From Candidatus Rifleibacteriota bacterium (GTDB lineage Bacteria; Muiribacteriota; Ozemobacteria; Ozemobacterales; Ozemobacteraceae): a stretch of DNA of 64,000 nt. Within the stretch, counting starts at the first letter, position 1, and each line of letters begins with the position of its first letter. The notes below the pieces were generated by a model, which worked only from the letters and a program-made list of their open reading frames with translations, was not told the DNA's origin and ran no database searches. The position numbers were made by a program, and so were the translations under genes. This document shows, one piece after another, positions 44,749-54,296 of the stretch. The stretch lies in assembly GCA_015232575.1 (NCBI GenBank), contig JADFZL010000015.1, positions 1 through 64,000 on the forward strand, given 5' to 3'.

Positions 44749-45902
44749 GTGAAAAAATAATAAAAGCCCTGACCGGAAATGAAGCCGCAGCGTATGCCAT
44801 GAAGCAGATTGACCCCGATGTTGTTGCTGCATATCCTATTACTCCTGCGACTGAAATTGTACAAATATTTTCTGACTACGTTAACAACGGAAAAGTAAGC
44901 ACTGAAATGATTCTTGTTGAATCAGAACATTCCGCAATGTCAGCTTGTATTGGCGCTTCAGCAGCCGGTGCAAGAGTCATGACCGGAACAAGCTCCTGCG
45001 GACTTGCCCTCATGTGGGAAGTTCTATATGTTGCTGCCAGCAGCAGATGTCCAATTGTAATGTGCGATGTAAACCGTGCTCTTTCCGGACCGATAAACAT
45101 TCACTGTGACCATTCTGATACCATGGGCGCACGCGATACAGGCTGGGTTCAGATTTATTCCGAAAACACCCAGGAAGCTTATGACAACCTCATTCAGGCA
45201 GTCAGAATTGCAGAAGAGGCGAACGTCCGGCTTCCGACAATGGTAATGTTCGATGGTTTCATTATCAGTCATTCGATGGAAGGAATTGAAGTTGCTTCTG
45301 ATGATGTTGTGAAATCATTCGTGGGTCCGTTCAAGCCTGTAAGATGGCTTCTGGATACTGATAAGCCGTTTACCTTCGGGCCGCTTGATCTTCAGGATTA
45401 CTGTTTTGAACACAAAAAAACTCAGGCAAATGCATTAAAGGCAGTTAAACCAGTGGTTTTGAAAGTTGCAGCAGAATTCGAAAAAACATTTGGCAGAAAA
45501 TACGGCCTTTTCGAAACCTACAGACTTGAAGATGCCGAAAGCGCGATTGTTCTTATCGGTTCAACTGCTGGAACGGCAAAAGATATTATTGATGAGCTCA
45601 GAGATCAGGGGCGAAAAGTCGGATTGCTTAAAATCAGGCTTTTCAGACCTTTCCCGGCCGAAGAAATTCGTGATGCACTGAAGCATCTGAAGTCCGTAAC
45701 TGTCCTGGACCGCTATGAATCATTTTCTGATGCAGGTGGTGCATTGTATCAGGAGACCAGATCTGCTCTTTATGATCTTTCCTCACGTCCGAAAATTAAT
45801 GGAATTACTTATGGAATCGGTGGAAGAGATATCACAAAAGATGAAATAAGAAAGATTTTCGATGGTTCAGAAGGGGTTACTTATCTTGGAGTTCGTGAGT
45901 AA
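44745..45902 (+). CDS. porA: 2-oxoacid:ferredoxin oxidoreductase alpha subunit
   Basis: The protein has 385 residues. The N-terminal pyrimidine-binding domain is seen in NEAAAYAMKQIDPDVVAAYP followed by ITPATE, then EHSAMSACIGASAAGARVMT. A transketolase C-terminal-like domain follows (VLIGSTAGTAKDIIDELRDQ, LKIRLFRPFPAEEI). It forms the TPP-dependent catalytic core with the beta subunit. Confidence 0.94.
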   Translation: MSEKIIKALTGNEAAAYAMKQIDPDVVAAYPITPATEIVQIFSDYVNNGKVSTEMILVESEHSAMSACIGASAAGARVMTGTSSCGLALMWEVLYVAASSRCPIVMCDVNRALSGPINIHCDHSDTMGARDTGWVQIYSENTQEAYDNLIQAVRIAEEANVRLPTMVMFDGFIISHSMEGIEVASDDVVKSFVGPFKPVRWLLDTDKPFTFGPLDLQDYCFEHKKTQANALKAVKPVVLKVAAEFEKTFGRKYGLFETYRLEDAESAIVLIGSTAGTAKDIIDELRDQGRKVGLLKIRLFRPFPAEEIRDALKHLKSVTVLDRYESFSDAGGALYQETRSALYDLSSRPKINGITYGIGGRDITKDEIRKIFDGSEGVTYLGVRE

Positions 45903-45914
45903 AAGGAAAAAGAC

Positions 45915-46877
45915 ATGGAACATAAAGAAATTAAAGTTCAACCAGTTGATTTGAAAGCGCTGACTGATAAGCCGACCCTTTTTACAGGCGGTCATCGGGC
46001 ATGTGCCGGTTGTGGAATGACTATCATGGCAAGACAGGTTTTGCTCGCAGCATCAGATAACCCTGTGGTAGTAGGTTGTGCGACAGGTTGTCTCGAAGTT
46101 ACCACGACTATTTATCCGTATACCGCATGGAATGTCCCTTTTATTCATAGTGCTTTTGAAAATGCGGCAGCGACAGTTTCTGGAGTTGAAACTGCATACA
46201 GAGCTCTTAAGAAAAAAGGGAAAGTTCCGGCAGATAAAAATATTAATTTCATAACTTTCGGTGGCGATGGTGGAACCTATGATATCGGTCTTCAGTCGCT
46301 TTCGGGGGCAATGGAACGCGGGCATAAAATGTTGTACATCTGTTATGACAATGGTGCCTATATGAACACCGGAATCCAGAGAAGCGGCGCTACTCCGAAA
46401 GGCGCTCATACAACAACTTGCCCGGTAGGAAGCAAAGTTCCCGGAAAGCCTCAGAGAAGGAAAGATCTTGCGGCAATTCTTGCTGCTCATAATATTCCTT
46501 ACGTGGCAACAGCTTCGCCCCATCAGCCACGTGATTTAATGAAGAAGGTCCGCAAAGCACTTTCCGTCGATGGACCATCTTTTATGCTGGTCTTCTCTCC
46601 GTGCCGCCTCGGATGGGCGTTCCCACCAGAACAGGCGATGGAACTCTGTCGTGAAGCAGTCGGAAATGGCTTCTGGCCATTGTATGAAGTTGAATACGGC
46701 AAATGGATTATTAATGAACCTTCGAAGGATGCCGCATTGAATCCGATTAAGCCGTGGCTTGAAAAACAGGGAAGATTTAAACACCTCTTCCAGAAGGGAA
46801 ACGATGTTCTGCTTGATCAGATTCAGCAGGATATTAATCAAGATTGGGAATTCCTGAAAAAGCGTGCAGCAATGTAG
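45915..46877 (+). CDS. porB: 2-oxoacid:ferredoxin oxidoreductase beta subunit
   Basis: The protein has 320 residues. CAGCGMTIMARQVL lies near the N-terminus (cluster ligands), with the TPP-binding segment GGDGGTYDIGLQSLSGAMER ending in DNGAYMNTGIQRS. It completes the porCDAB operon 12 bp after porA. This enzyme links glycolysis to acetyl-CoA under anaerobic conditions. Confidence 0.94.
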   Translation: MEHKEIKVQPVDLKALTDKPTLFTGGHRACAGCGMTIMARQVLLAASDNPVVVGCATGCLEVTTTIYPYTAWNVPFIHSAFENAAATVSGVETAYRALKKKGKVPADKNINFITFGGDGGTYDIGLQSLSGAMERGHKMLYICYDNGAYMNTGIQRSGATPKGAHTTTCPVGSKVPGKPQRRKDLAAILAAHNIPYVATASPHQPRDLMKKVRKALSVDGPSFMLVFSPCRLGWAFPPEQAMELCREAVGNGFWPLYEVEYGKWIINEPSKDAALNPIKPWLEKQGRFKHLFQKGNDVLLDQIQQDINQDWEFLKKRAAM

Positions 46878-46882
46878 TTTTA

Positions 46883-46915
46883 ACTCTCTCCCGCGGCGTC
46901 GCCGTGGGAGAGAGT
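46883..46915. repeat. Strong hairpin after por operon
   Basis: ACTCTCTCCCGCGGCG pairs with GCCGTGGGAGAGAGT. It is a very stable stem but has no T-tract (ATTCATCC follows), so it may stabilise mRNA or be a dispersed repeat rather than an intrinsic terminator. Related hairpins: 40015-40042 and possibly 59294-59317. Confidence 0.7.
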
Positions 46916-47139
46916 ATTCATCCTGATTTCTGTAGTTTAGCAAAGAATTAATTGTGATTGTTATTCTTTAAATTTTAAAGTTGATAGCAGTGTGGGTTGG
47001 GCGAGGGTTTTTTGTTGATGGCAATGGACGGTTGCTAAATGACTTGACAAAACTATGCAAACTCTTCAATAATATTACAGATTGACAGATTACTTTGCCA
47101 GAGTCGCGATATTTCTTAATTGTGCGAAATGAGGTGTTT

Positions 47140-48303
47140 ATGAAAAATACAAGATTCCTCGGGAAGTTGATTTTTACAGGTTTTCTTTTTTGTCTTACAC
47201 TGGCTTCTTATTTATATTCGCAGGAAGATGGCGGTACAATTGAGGATGCCAGAATTCTTTTTGAAGAAGCTTTGAAACACAAGAAAAAAGGAGAATCTGA
47301 AAAAGCGGTTAAAACTTTTGAAAGGGCACTTAGAACCAACCGTGGAATCCTTTCCGAAGATGATATGGGTCTTATTTCAGAATTGAGAAGTTATTACACC
47401 AAGAAACTTGAGAAAAATCCCAATGATCTGGAACTTCTTGAGACTATGGGTTTTATTAGTGCAGTCTGTGATTCTGATTTGAAAAAAGCAATCGAATATT
47501 ATGCAGATGTGGAGTCCAAAACAAAGGATGAAGGTGAAAAAACACGTTTATCACATACTTTGGAGAGGCTCAGAGCACAATATGAAGCAATAAGACAGAA
47601 TGTTGAAGATGTTTCTGCGAAAATCCGTGAGGAAAGGCTTAAAGGCTGGGCCGAAATGGAGAAACAGGATGCCCTTGCCGCACAGTCTGAAGCAAAGTCT
47701 CAATTAGAAGGTAAGATTTCAGAATTATATCGCAGAAAAGATGACTTGTCTGCCAGAATTCCCCAATTGGAAGATGAATTGAAAGATGCCGAAGCAGAGG
47801 AAGAAAGATCACACCGGATGTACTATGCAACAAACGACAGAAGATATCGCCGCAAGGAAAACCGGGCAGAAGAGCTCCTTACTTCAAAAAGAAATGAAAT
47901 CGAAAGAACCAGAAAAGAGCTTGAAAAAAGCGAAAAAGAGATCGAAGAACTGACCAAAAAAGCAGAAGAAATGGAGAAAAAATCGGGTCAGGGCGGAAAA
48001 ACCGGTACTGATACATCAACGACTGACACAAATGGACAACAGCCTTCCCCTGATAGTAATCCTGCAGATACTACTTCTGGAACTTCTTCTGAGACTTCAT
48101 CTGACAGCCCATCTGAGACTTCATCTGAAAATTCGTCTGAGACTTCTCAGGAGTCTTCGGCCAGTAATTCAACCACTGGTTCTGATACTTCCGCCGAATC
48201 TACATCTGACCCTGAGGCACAAAATGATAGCCCGGATAAAGTTGTACAAGAAGATAAAAATGCTGAATCTTCAGAAAATGATTCGGAGAAAACAGGTAAT
48301 TGA
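47140..48303 (+). CDS. Secreted TPR/coiled-coil protein with Ser/Thr-rich tail
   Basis: The protein has 387 residues. The ATG at 47140 has GAGG upstream; a frame starting at 47095 does not. The signal peptide ends near SYLYSQ. TPR-like helices (ARILFEEALKHKKKGESEKA) lead to a long coiled coil (about 150-290, many Glu/Lys/Arg heptads). A low-complexity tail of about 90 residues rich in Ser, Thr and Glu follows (repeats of SSETSS). It is probably a periplasmic or surface-exposed structural protein. No enzymatic motif. Confidence 0.75.
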   Translation: MKNTRFLGKLIFTGFLFCLTLASYLYSQEDGGTIEDARILFEEALKHKKKGESEKAVKTFERALRTNRGILSEDDMGLISELRSYYTKKLEKNPNDLELLETMGFISAVCDSDLKKAIEYYADVESKTKDEGEKTRLSHTLERLRAQYEAIRQNVEDVSAKIREERLKGWAEMEKQDALAAQSEAKSQLEGKISELYRRKDDLSARIPQLEDELKDAEAEEERSHRMYYATNDRRYRRKENRAEELLTSKRNEIERTRKELEKSEKEIEELTKKAEEMEKKSGQGGKTGTDTSTTDTNGQQPSPDSNPADTTSGTSSETSSDSPSETSSENSSETSQESSASNSTTGSDTSAESTSDPEAQNDSPDKVVQEDKNAESSENDSEKTGN

Positions 48304-48354
48304 CTGCATTTGAATTAATTCGCAAATCAAACATAATGGAAATGACATCTTAAT

Positions 48355-50868
48355 ATGGACAATTACCAGAAGGCTTTTAAACTGGAATCTTCGGAGTTGC
48401 TTTTTGAGCTTGAATCAGGTCTAATCGAACTCGAATCTTCGCCAGAATCCAAAGATGCTATCGAAAGAGTTTTCAGAAGCCTTCACACAATAAAGGGGAA
48501 TTCCCGAGTCGTTGGTTTTGAAGATATTGGTAATTTTGTTCACACAGTCGAATCTGTATTCGACCAGATCAGAAGAGGTTTGTTGAAGTTCAATTCTGAG
48601 CTTGGAAATATTACCCTTTCTATTTCCGACCATATTAAAGGACTGCTTGAAGAAAAATTTGGCGGTCCCAAGGTTGATCCAGCTGTTTCAGATGAGCTTA
48701 CTTCCCTTATTCTTTCTTTTTCTGCTGAAAGCACTGAACAATCGAAAGATCAGAAGGGTAAAGATATTCTTCCTGAGATTGATTTGCTTATCTCACGTAT
48801 TCAGGATATAAAAACCTCTGAATTCGGTCCCAGATTTCTTGAAGAAGTCTGCGGGATGTTTACAAATCTGCAGGCAAAATTTGAACCTTTTGCAGCCGAT
48901 ATTGCTGAGTTTGCCGGACAGTTTGTTAAGACCCTGAAAAGAGTTTTATCTGATAATCTTAAGTTCGGGGAAGATTTTATTGATTTGCTCTCTGATGCGG
49001 CAGTCTATCTGAGAGAAGCTCTTAATGAAACAATAAATGGTCCGGCATTCGAACTGTGGCTTCCAGAAAAGATTCTTGAAGAACTTAACAGGCCAATGCT
49101 TTTGACAACACGCCTGAAAACTTTCTTCCCTGAAGCTAAAGTAGAGAAAGTTCAGCTAAACAGCATTAACAGCAAACCTGAAGTGCGTGAATTGCCAGAA
49201 AAGCTTTTCAGAATAAAATTTACTCCGCCTTCAGATTTATTCTCCGGCGGAAATGATCCTTTTCAAATTTTCAATGAATTGGCCAGAATCGGAAAAATGG
49301 TCTTAATAGCTCATTCCGAACAAATTCCTTCTCTTGCGGAAATTGAACCTGAAAAAAACTACATCACCTGGGATATACTTCTGACGACAAATCGTGAGAA
49401 GTCTTCAGTGGAAGATGCATTCTTTTTTGTACATGGCTCCGATGTTTTTTCAATTAAAGAAGTTGAATCAACCGAAACCCTTGATGAGGCTGACGGTGGA
49501 AAAAAACTGGGTGAAATTCTCATAGAAAGAGGCACAGTTTCGAGAGAAAAACTTGATTTTGCTCTGAATTTGCTTCGTCCACTCGGAGAACAGCTCATTT
49601 CTCAGGGAATTGTTTCTGAAGAAAAGGTCCAGTCGGCATTGATTGAACAGGGCAAAGCGCGACCGCAGAAAACAGAGAAAAGTTATGTTGAAAGTACATC
49701 ACATCAAAGAGTAACGCTTGACAAACTGGACCACCTTGTCGGACTCATCGGTGAACTGGTGACGCTGCAGGCGCGACTTGGACAGACAGGCAAAATTCTT
49801 GATGACAGCGATGTAAATTTTGTCTCTGAAGAAATGGGAAGATTGACAGAGCGTCTGCGTGAAAGTTACATGCAGATTCGTATGCAGCCGATTGGAATTA
49901 CCTTTTACAAGTTTAATCGCATGATTAACGAACTTGCATTCGAACTGGGAAAAGAAATCGAAGTTGTAACTGAGGGTGCTGAAACAGAGCTTGACAAGGC
50001 AACCATAGAAAAGCTTAACGATCCGCTGGTTCATCTCATACGAAATTCTGTCGATCACGGCCTGGAAAGCAAAGAAGAAAGAATTCGAGCCGGTAAACCC
50101 ACCCGCGGAATAATTAAGCTCTGTGCCGAACATTCGGCAGGAAATGTTATTATTAAAGTCAGTGACGATGGCGGTGGCCTGAAGACTGACAAAATCAGGG
50201 AAAAGGCCATTGAAAGAGGCTTGATTCCTTCTGATTCAAAGATGTCTGATGATGAGATAAACAATCTTATCTTTCTTCCGGGATTTTCCACCGCCCAGAA
50301 TGTTACAAGCATATCAGGCAGAGGATCGGGCCTTGACGTCGTCAAAAACGCAATTGATGATTTAAAAGGAACAATGAGTATCAGAACAAAAAGAGGAGCT
50401 GGTACAACATTTATTTTTAAATTGCCCCTTACTCTTGCAATAATAGAAGGATTACTCGTCAGAATCTCTGACAAACTCTACATTTTCCCCCTTTCAAGCG
50501 TTAAGGAATGTGTGTCGGTAACTCCTGACAAGATAACCCTGAAAGATTCTTCAAGAGGTTTGTCAGTCATCAGAGGAGAAATGATTCCTTTTATTCACAT
50601 AGCAATGGAACTTCGCATAGCATTTGACCAGGCGGTAAATGAAAACTTTCTGGTAATTGTAAGCAGCCACGGCATGAAATTCGGAGTTCTTGTTAACGAC
50701 ATAATTGGAATTCACCAGACAGTCTTAAAACCACTTGGAAAGAGCTTCTCAGAAGTAAAAGCCTTCTCAGGCGCGACAGTACTTGGAGATGGCACAGTTG
50801 CTCTGATTTTCGATGTCGACAATCTTCTTCAGTCTGAAGAACACATTTCCTGGAATTACGCTAAATAA
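48355..50868 (+). CDS. cheA: CheA-type histidine kinase with inserted MshEN-like module
   Basis: The protein has 837 residues. The HPt domain carries the phospho-acceptor His44 in FRSLHTIKGNSRVV. The middle region has no response-regulator-binding domain I can recognise. Residues about 380-437 (LGEILIERGTVSREKLDFAL, LISQGIVSEEKVQSALIEQG) resemble the N-terminal domain of type II secretion ATPases. P3 dimerisation (LDHLVGLIGELVTLQARL), the ATPase domain (LVHLIRNSVDHGLESKEER) and a C-terminal CheW domain follow. No receptor, CheW, CheY or CheR gene is nearby, so it may serve a distant chemotaxis or pilus-control pathway. Confidence 0.88.
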   Translation: MDNYQKAFKLESSELLFELESGLIELESSPESKDAIERVFRSLHTIKGNSRVVGFEDIGNFVHTVESVFDQIRRGLLKFNSELGNITLSISDHIKGLLEEKFGGPKVDPAVSDELTSLILSFSAESTEQSKDQKGKDILPEIDLLISRIQDIKTSEFGPRFLEEVCGMFTNLQAKFEPFAADIAEFAGQFVKTLKRVLSDNLKFGEDFIDLLSDAAVYLREALNETINGPAFELWLPEKILEELNRPMLLTTRLKTFFPEAKVEKVQLNSINSKPEVRELPEKLFRIKFTPPSDLFSGGNDPFQIFNELARIGKMVLIAHSEQIPSLAEIEPEKNYITWDILLTTNREKSSVEDAFFFVHGSDVFSIKEVESTETLDEADGGKKLGEILIERGTVSREKLDFALNLLRPLGEQLISQGIVSEEKVQSALIEQGKARPQKTEKSYVESTSHQRVTLDKLDHLVGLIGELVTLQARLGQTGKILDDSDVNFVSEEMGRLTERLRESYMQIRMQPIGITFYKFNRMINELAFELGKEIEVVTEGAETELDKATIEKLNDPLVHLIRNSVDHGLESKEERIRAGKPTRGIIKLCAEHSAGNVIIKVSDDGGGLKTDKIREKAIERGLIPSDSKMSDDEINNLIFLPGFSTAQNVTSISGRGSGLDVVKNAIDDLKGTMSIRTKRGAGTTFIFKLPLTLAIIEGLLVRISDKLYIFPLSSVKECVSVTPDKITLKDSSRGLSVIRGEMIPFIHIAMELRIAFDQAVNENFLVIVSSHGMKFGVLVNDIIGIHQTVLKPLGKSFSEVKAFSGATVLGDGTVALIFDVDNLLQSEEHISWNYAK

Positions 50869-50925
50869 TATTGTACCTGAGTGCTATTTTCTCTTTAATT
50901 CTCGGGTATAAGAAAAGACAAGAAA

Positions 50926-51363
50926 ATGAGCGAAAATGCATATTGTGAAGCGCTTGGCAGAATGTTTTTCTTTCTGATAGCGCCTTTTATTGCCAGTTCT
51001 GGATTAGTCAACATTTTCTATTTCATTCGAAAATTTCTTCAAAAAAGTTGTACCGGACAAAGAACAGCAGCTATAGTTTTAACCATAATTGTTGCAACGA
51101 TTTTAGGTTTGATAGCATCAATAATTTATCCGCTGACCATGCTTGGTGGTTCTCATATTGGCTATTCAATACCGATTTGTACAATTGCTATTATACTTGT
51201 TTCAGCTTTGATTTTGACAAATTTTCTGGCGCTATTCTTTCTGAGAAATGTTTTGTTTCCTGAAAAAAAAATCTCAGATGGTGACATGGCAATTGAATTG
51301 GCAACAAACATAATTTCCCCTTTAATAGCAGTTGCAATATTACTATTTGCTGTCGCCCTGTAG
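50926..51363 (+). CDS. Small multi-spanning membrane protein
   Basis: The protein has 145 residues with four predicted transmembrane helices (about 10-32, 47-69, 78-104, 122-144) joined by short polar loops. The start has only a weak purine-rich upstream site. No family recognised. Confidence 0.6.
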   Translation: MSENAYCEALGRMFFFLIAPFIASSGLVNIFYFIRKFLQKSCTGQRTAAIVLTIIVATILGLIASIIYPLTMLGGSHIGYSIPICTIAIILVSALILTNFLALFFLRNVLFPEKKISDGDMAIELATNIISPLIAVAILLFAVAL

Positions 51364-51426
51364 GTTTAACATTTAAAATATCCAGCGTGCTATATTATGA
51401 GAAAATTTAATATTTGAGGAGATTCT

Positions 51427-52284
51427 ATGAAACTTTTACTTCGTTCTGTGATTTTTCTTTTCGGGGTTTCTCTTGTTTTTTTGCCATTGATGGCAATTGC
51501 TGCTGATGAAAATATTCAGAGCAAGGTTCATAAGCTCATGGAAGTTCATGGAATTAACCAATTGGCAAAAGATGTTTCCGGGCTTTTTTTGCAGACTTTT
51601 GACAATGACAGTGAATCGGGAAAGATTACAAAGCAGCTTGGTTCGCTTTTGAAACAAATGGTACTTGAAGCTTATGATTCGGAAAAAATAAAGAAAGTTT
51701 ATGCCGAAAGCATTATTGCAAATCTTACCGAAGATAAAGTTGTAAAGCTTATTGAAGAAGCTGAAAAGCCGCTTTCCAAAAAAATTACCCAGATGGAGCT
51801 TGAAGCTAATAATCCTGCCAATTTTAATGACTTACAGAAATTCCTGATCGAAATTCAGAACAAACCTCTTCCCAAAGAGAGAATTGAAATAATTCAAAAG
51901 CTTGAAGATGTTTGTCAGGGTGTCCAGATGAATATAGATTTAGTTAGCAACATCCAGTTGGCTGTTGCTCGTGGGGTGAATATGGCACTTCCCATCGAAG
52001 CACAGCAAAAGGATGATGAGCTCAAGAAGAAAGCAAATGCATATCTTGAACAGATTATACCTACGTTGAAACAGCAGAGTTTCCTTACTTATCTTTTTGC
52101 ATATAAAAATGCTACCGATGCTGAATTGAATGAATACGTGCAGTTTTATTCTTCCGAATTGGGAATGGAATATGCAAAAGTATCCCGCAAGGCTTTTATG
52201 GATGCAATGAATGCTTGTGCTGATGAATTGGGGAATCTGCTCGGAAAATCCCTTGTAACTGTTAAGAAAGAAGAAAAAAAGTAA
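51427..52284 (+). CDS. Secreted DUF2059-like helical protein
   Basis: The protein has 285 residues with ribosome binding site GAGGAG and a signal peptide ending MAIAADE. Near the C-terminus, TDAELNEYVQFYSSELGMEY matches the DUF2059 core (acidic T-x-x-E-L, then FYxSxxG). The remainder is helical. It is an exported protein of unknown function; the last residues are Lys-rich. Confidence 0.7.
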   Translation: MKLLLRSVIFLFGVSLVFLPLMAIAADENIQSKVHKLMEVHGINQLAKDVSGLFLQTFDNDSESGKITKQLGSLLKQMVLEAYDSEKIKKVYAESIIANLTEDKVVKLIEEAEKPLSKKITQMELEANNPANFNDLQKFLIEIQNKPLPKERIEIIQKLEDVCQGVQMNIDLVSNIQLAVARGVNMALPIEAQQKDDELKKKANAYLEQIIPTLKQQSFLTYLFAYKNATDAELNEYVQFYSSELGMEYAKVSRKAFMDAMNACADELGNLLGKSLVTVKKEEKK

Positions 52285-52396
52285 ATCATAGATAGTGGCA
52301 TTATTCAGTCATATTGTGATATCCTCTCAGTAAATACACTGGCTTGCGTTGAAAATACTCTTCGTGAGGCGGCAAAAATATATACGGAGGAATACA

Positions 52397-52915
52397 ATGA
52401 ACTTGTTGCATTTCCTGGTTTTATTTCTACTCGTTTCCAGCTTCAGTGCTGCTCAGGTCCCTGCAGATGTTACCCTTGAAAAGAAGGAACATCCTGTTGT
52501 GAAGCTTAACACCGATAGCGGTGAAATGCTTATTGAGCTTTATCCTGAAGACGCACCCAAGCATGTTGAGAGCTTTCTCACACTGATTGGAAAAGGTTTT
52601 TACAATGGTCTGATCTTTCACCGTGTTGTGCCTGATTTTGTCATTCAGGGCGGCGATCCGACCGGTACTGGTACTGGCGGTCCCGGCTATACACTGCCGG
52701 CCGAATTCAACAAAAGACCCCATGAAAAGGGAACTTTGGCAATGGCAAGGTCAAGCGACCCCGATTCAGCGGGAAGCCAGTTCTATATCTGCCTTGAAAG
52801 AATTCCTCACCTTGACGGACAGTATACTGTTTTCGGAAAAGTTGTAAAAGGCGGCGATGTCCCTGTAAAGGTTAAACAGGGCGACAAAATGAAACTAGAG
52901 ATCATTCAGAAATAA
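52397..52915 (+). CDS. Exported cyclophilin-type peptidyl-prolyl isomerase
   Basis: The protein has 172 residues. The ATG at 52397 has ACGGAGG upstream; a frame starting 48 bp earlier lacks one. A signal peptide ends FSAAQV. Cyclophilin active-site motifs are present: FHRVVPDFVIQGGDPTGTG with the catalytic Arg, then the core region AMARSSDPDSAGSQFYICL and YTVFGKVVKG. It catalyses cis-trans proline isomerisation during folding in the periplasm. Confidence 0.92.
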   Translation: MNLLHFLVLFLLVSSFSAAQVPADVTLEKKEHPVVKLNTDSGEMLIELYPEDAPKHVESFLTLIGKGFYNGLIFHRVVPDFVIQGGDPTGTGTGGPGYTLPAEFNKRPHEKGTLAMARSSDPDSAGSQFYICLERIPHLDGQYTVFGKVVKGGDVPVKVKQGDKMKLEIIQK

Positions 52916-53017
52916 ATTTGTGAAAAGCACACCGTATTCAGCCGATGTTTTTTAATGACATTTCTGAGTCGGTGTTGCTTTTATTTATAGAAAATAAGTA
53001 TTGCTGGAGGTTTCATA

Positions 53018-53932
53018 ATGCCTGATATCACTTCTGTTCTCATGGGAAGAATTGAACATAACGTTCCGCTTAAACAGTTCACTACGTTTTTCCTTGGCGG
53101 TCCTGCCGGTTCATTTCTTGAGGTATATTCTGAAGAAGAGCTTGTTGAAGCTGCCAGAATGACTACCAGAGATAAGATTCCCGCATTCATTCTCGGAGGC
53201 GGTTCGAATCTTGTTATTTCAGACAGTGGTTTTAATGGCATGGTTATTCGGAATCTCTCAGCAGACGAAGATAGAGTTGATATTTCGAATTCAACAGTTA
53301 CCATTTCATCAGGAAGAACCCTCGCACATCTTGTTGGAATCGCCTGGGAACATTCGCTTTCCGGGGCCGAAACTTTCACAGGTATTCCCGGAAGTGTCGG
53401 AGGCGCAATTTGTGGAAACGCCGGAGCTTACGGAAAATCTATTAGCGATGTTCTCGAATCAGCGGAAATACTGTTTCCCGATGGTCAGAAGAAAATAGTT
53501 CAGAAAGATTTCTTTCAATTTGGATATCGTGATAGCCTTCTCAAAAGAGAAAAATATCTGATCGTGAACGCAACCTTCCGATTTCAAAATGGTGATAAAA
53601 CCAGCATTCAGAACAAAATCAAAGACATTGCTGCCCAGCGTCATTCCAAGCATCCGCCTCGTGAAGTTGGTTCTGCAGGCTCATTTTTTAAGAATCTTGA
53701 TCCATTACCCGGAGACACCAGAAGAAGACCTGCCGGTGAATTTCTTGAAAAAGCCGGAGCAAAGGGCCTTTCAGTCGGCGGAGCTTCTGTTTACGAAAAA
53801 CACGCTAATTTTATTGTGAACTACGGCAAAGCCTGCTCAAGCGAAGTTAAAGAGCTGGCATGCACATTGAAGAATCGCGTTTTCGATTTGTTTGGAATTA
53901 CACTTCATGAAGAAGTTCTTTATATCGGATGA
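53018..53932 (+). CDS. murB: UDP-N-acetylenolpyruvoylglucosamine reductase
   Basis: The protein has 304 residues with ribosome binding site TGGAGG. The FAD-binding PCMH domain is seen in GGGSNLVISDSGFNGMVI and GIPGSVGGAICGNAGAYG. The C-terminal MurB domain has REVGSAGSFFKN with the catalytic Ser, then GGASVYEKHANFIVN. It reduces UDP-GlcNAc-enolpyruvate to UDP-MurNAc in peptidoglycan precursor synthesis. No other mur genes are adjacent. Confidence 0.95.
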   Translation: MPDITSVLMGRIEHNVPLKQFTTFFLGGPAGSFLEVYSEEELVEAARMTTRDKIPAFILGGGSNLVISDSGFNGMVIRNLSADEDRVDISNSTVTISSGRTLAHLVGIAWEHSLSGAETFTGIPGSVGGAICGNAGAYGKSISDVLESAEILFPDGQKKIVQKDFFQFGYRDSLLKREKYLIVNATFRFQNGDKTSIQNKIKDIAAQRHSKHPPREVGSAGSFFKNLDPLPGDTRRRPAGEFLEKAGAKGLSVGGASVYEKHANFIVNYGKACSSEVKELACTLKNRVFDLFGITLHEEVLYIG

Positions 53933-53960
53933 CTTGATTAAGTGTTAATTTCGGGGTAAA

Positions 53961-54021
53961 TTGTCATCTCGAACGAATGTGAGAGATCTGATAAATGCCA
54001 GATTTCTTCCTTCGATCGAAA
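53961..54021. repeat. Dispersed palindromic element, copy F
   Basis: TTGTCATCTCGAACGAATGT then GAGAGATCTG on the left, and AGATTTCTTCCTTCGATCGA on the right. The left arm matches copy G at 63389 almost exactly. Confidence 0.75.
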
Positions 54022-54059
54022 GGTTAACGCACATGTGAACGATGGGAGGGCATAATCCT

Positions 54060-54287
54060 GTGAACAAAAAAGATGAAAAAACTGCAAAGAGATATCCGCC
54101 ATTTTCTCAGGAAATTCTCTGTGGACAACTACACTCTCTTTACCAGATGCTTGAGAAGAGACGCAAAGAAATTCTTGCTGACCCCGATTTTAATGAAGAA
54201 AACGATGCCCTGATGAAAGAAATGGAGCGAATTGTGAAGCGTATCGCTCTGATCAGGGAATGTTTCGAAGAATTCTGCCCCAGCTGA
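54060..54287 (+). CDS. Small coiled-coil protein, function unknown
   Basis: The protein has 75 residues from a GTG at 54060, supported by GGGAGGG 10 bp upstream; an ATG at 54042 overlaps that site. The sequence is charged and helical (EILCGQLHSLYQMLEKRRKE, LMKEMERIVKRIALIREC). It ends 9 bp before the epimerase gene and is probably co-transcribed with it. Confidence 0.6.
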   Translation: MNKKDEKTAKRYPPFSQEILCGQLHSLYQMLEKRRKEILADPDFNEENDALMKEMERIVKRIALIRECFEEFCPS

Positions 54288-54296
54288 GGCTTTGAA

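Noticed and set aside
46883..46915. Intrinsic terminator after the por operon
   Set aside because: The stem is strong but no T-tract follows on either strand, and similar hairpins occur elsewhere, so it is listed as a repeat.
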